64,000 nt of DNA from contig NZ_JAASTZ010000004.1 of the NCBI RefSeq assembly GCF_014322765.1, positions 1 through 64,000 on the forward strand. The letters run 5' to 3'. A model generated the notes under the pieces. That model saw only the letters and a program-made list of their open reading frames with translations, was not told the DNA's origin and ran no database searches. The stretch comes from Listeria immobilis (GTDB lineage: Bacteria > Bacillota > Bacilli > Lactobacillales > Listeriaceae). The position numbers and the translations under genes were made by a program. Shown here one piece after another: positions 61,494 to 64,000 of this stretch (positions are counted from its first letter, which is position 1; every line of letters begins with the position of its first letter).

Positions 61494-61765
61494 GTTATTA
61501 CTCCTCCTAGAACTTAGCTATTCATTCGTATTTATTATAAACATATCTTTCACATTTTACCAGTAACAACCATGTATTACAAGTAAGTTTGTGAATAAAA
61601 ATGCATTTACCCAGTATAGTGCTGTTATTAAGAAAACGCTTTATAGGATTTTACGGCATCCCTATTCAGACATTTACTTCTTTTGTTTCAAAGAAGTTTA
61701 TAACTACATTTTTTCACAAAGAAAGGCTACCATGCGTTGTTATGGCAGCCAGCTCTTCAGCCGTT
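61494..61765 (-). other. Intergenic region between pfkA and pyk
   Basis: It contains a hairpin after pfkA at 61725-61750 and a TATAAT at about 61541-61536 (weak -35) about 45 bases before pyk. The middle shows no clear structure and the + strand open frames here lack ribosome sites. The layout suggests pyk has its own promoter besides readthrough from pfkA. Confidence 0.5.
61718..61750 (-). terminator. Hairpin after pfkA, weak terminator
   Basis: GGCTGCCAT-AACAACGC-ATGGTAGCC on the minus strand is followed by TTTCTTTG, a broken T-run. Confidence 0.6.
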
Positions 61766-62758
<993 letters not shown>

Positions 62759-62856
62759 TCATCACATGTGTTTATTCTACATGAAAATCCGCTAAATGAA
62801 AAGCACGAATAGAACACTTTTTTCGCCAGCAATAGCACTATTTCAGCTTTTTTTAT

Positions 62857-62920
62857 ATCGGTCTATTCCAATTAACTGTTCAAACGGCATTATATCAACA
62901 AAAAGATATAATCGGTCTAT
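62857..62920 (-). repeat. Twin 10-bp direct repeats flanking the pfkA -10
   Basis: ATAGACCGAT occurs at 62920-62911 and again at 62866-62857 on the minus strand, 54 bp apart (about five helical turns). The extended -10 lies between them. I know no regulator with this site in the context of pfkA. Confidence 0.55.
62889..62897 (-). promoter_or_regulatory. Candidate pfkA promoter (extended -10)
   Basis: TGATATAAT on the minus strand, about 165 bases before pfkA. The -35 at 17 bp is poor (GACCGA) and lies inside the upstream copy of the repeat. Confidence 0.5.
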
Positions 62921-62965
62921 ACTTGTTAAGTGTTTAACTTTCTTTATCTATTTTGGTACATACCA

Positions 62966-63000
62966 AAAAGATGATTTCCAAAAAACAGGAAATCATCTTT
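62966..63000 (-). terminator. Terminator after accA
   Basis: AAAGATGATTTCC and GGAAATCATCTTT arms with a TGTTTTTT loop, followed by a short minus-strand T-run. Confidence 0.85.
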
Positions 63001-63009
63001 CATTATCGC

Positions 63010-63966
63010 TTATAAAGTTTCATATGCACCAATTTTCTTGAATTTTTCATAACGTTGCTCTTTTAATTGTTCTTCAGAAAATGCCATTAAAGCATGTAGC
63101 GACTTGGTAATTGTTTTATTTATTTCTTCTGCTTGAGCAGCTAAGTCGCGATGTGCTCCTCCTTTTACTTCTGGAATAATTCCATCCGTAATATTAAGTT
63201 CATACAAATCGCCTGCAGTGATACGCATTGATTCCGCTGCTTTTTTTGCTTGCCCAGCATCTTTCCATAAAATGGCTGCCGCTCCTTCTGGTGAAATAAC
63301 CGAGAAAACCGCATTTTCAAGCATGAATATCTGATTTCCAACACCTAAAGCAAGCGCTCCTCCACTACCACCTTCACCAATAACAATAGAAATGATAGGT
63401 ACTTTCATATCGCTCATTTCATAAAGATTCCGAGCAATTGCCTCACTTTGTCCGCGTTCTTCGGCAGCACGACCAGGATATGCTCCTTTTGTATCAATGA
63501 AACAAATAATTGGTCTACCAAATTTATCTGCTTGTTTCATTAACCGAAGCGCTTTTCGGAAACCTTCTGGATGTGGCATTCCAAAATTACGATGCAAATT
63601 ATCCTTTGTATCCTTACCTCGTTGATGTCCAACAATAGTCACAGGAATACCTTTAAACGTAGCAATCCCGCCAACAATAGCTGCATCATCGCCAAAAGAA
63701 CGATCGCCATGAAGCTCCATAAAATCTTCAAATAAAAGTGGAATATAGTCAAGTGTTGTAGGTCGTTCTGGATGACGAGCGACTTGAAATTTATCCCAAG
63801 CAGTCATATTACTATAGATACTTTCTTCCAATTTAGCTAGACGCTTTTCTAACTTTTCGATTTCACTAGATAAGTCTACATCTGATGTTTCGTTATATTC
63901 TTTTAAGTCAGCAATTTTACTTTTTAGTTCTAATATAGGCTTTTCAAATTCCATTTCATTCGCCAT
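63010..63966 (-). CDS. accA: Acetyl-CoA carboxylase carboxyltransferase subunit alpha
   Basis: A 318-residue subunit that, with AccD, transfers the carboxyl group from biotin to acetyl-CoA to make malonyl-CoA. N-terminal helical region (about 1-70) with [13 protein letters not shown], then the crotonase-like fold with [11 protein letters not shown] (about 118) and [14 protein letters not shown] (about 198-211), the oxyanion region. ATG 63966 follows AGGAGGTGAATCTG; it overlaps the end of the preceding accD frame. Confidence 0.96.
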   Translation of the reverse strand: MANEMEFEKPILELKSKIADLKEYNETSDVDLSSEIEKLEKRLAKLEESIYSNMTAWDKFQVARHPERPTTLDYIPLLFEDFMELHGDRSFGDDAAIVGGIATFKGIPVTIVGHQRGKDTKDNLHRNFGMPHPEGFRKALRLMKQADKFGRPIICFIDTKGAYPGRAAEERGQSEAIARNLYEMSDMKVPIISIVIGEGGSGGALALGVGNQIFMLENAVFSVISPEGAAAILWKDAGQAKKAAESMRITAGDLYELNITDGIIPEVKGGAHRDLAAQAEEINKTITKSLHALMAFSEEQLKEQRYEKFKKIGAYETL

Positions 63967-64000
63967 CAGATTCACCTCCTGATTCAGGTGTTTTTACATG
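63956..64000 (-). CDS. accD: 3' end of accD (carboxyltransferase beta), partial
   Basis: Upstream of accA one minus-strand frame is open to the window edge, reading [14 protein letters not shown] and stopping with TGA at 63958-63956, 11 bases inside accA. The other two frames have stops. A charged low-complexity tail overlapping accA fits the usual accD-accA operon; the identity is inferred from position. Confidence 0.55.
   Translation of the reverse strand, partial: HVKTPESGGESDGE

Overview
This is a low-GC Firmicute chromosome segment that I read as Listeria, most likely L. monocytogenes or a close sister. The basis is protein lengths and gene order: amtB-glnK, hisS-aspS, relA-dtd, ruvAB-queA-tgt-yajC, glpFK beside rpmA, mreBCD-minCD, hemACDBL, citZ-icd, pyk-pfkA-accA. 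The order follows the Bacillus subtilis backbone, but the sporulation genes normally interleaved with it are missing. No tRNA, rRNA, CRISPR array, prophage or integrative element is visible inside the window. The only mobile DNA is the end of an IS3-family-like element at bases 1-77.

Layout. Bases 1-2430 hold the IS end, then on the + strand a nitrogen-responsive amtB-glnK pair with two matched GlnR-type palindromes and a small exported protein of unknown function. From 2460 onward almost everything is on the - strand; the exception is a secreted SH3/amidase_3 cell-wall hydrolase at 5972-7255. In order of increasing coordinate the - strand carries: hisS-aspS behind a T-box; relA-dtd; recJ-apt; a LapA-like protein; secDF; comN; yajC-tgt-queA-ruvB-ruvA; an L-2-hydroxyacid (lactate) dehydrogenase; yebC; pheA; obgE; glpFK; rpmA-prp-rplU behind an L21 leader; rng; minCD; mreBCD; radC; comC; folC; valS (T-box); hemACDBL; engB; thrS (T-box); dnaI-dnaB-nrdR; coaE-mutM-polA; icd-citZ with two small membrane proteins; pyk; pfkA; accA and the last codons of accD.

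How it fits together. The region is housekeeping: translation (three aminoacyl-tRNA synthetase units, each under tRNA-sensing T-box control), stringent response, replication restart and repair, cell shape and division, heme synthesis, the glutamate-forming half of the citric acid cycle, lower glycolysis, and the first step of fatty-acid synthesis. Regulation can be read directly at several points: GlnR boxes before amtB, a LexA-type box before ruvA, a CRE plus terminator hairpin before glpF, a CcpC-type dyad before the citZ operon, and an unexplained twin 10-bp repeat around the pfkA promoter.

I found no previously undescribed multi-gene system here. The observations most worth following are the overlapping Asp/His specifier (GACAC) in the hisS-aspS T-box, the twin repeats at pfkA, the terminator-like hairpin in the relA leader, the paired GlnR boxes with an IS end upstream, and a 'lactate dehydrogenase' that lacks the pyruvate-specificity glutamine. 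Promoter and terminator calls come from reading the sequence by eye; residue positions are approximate.
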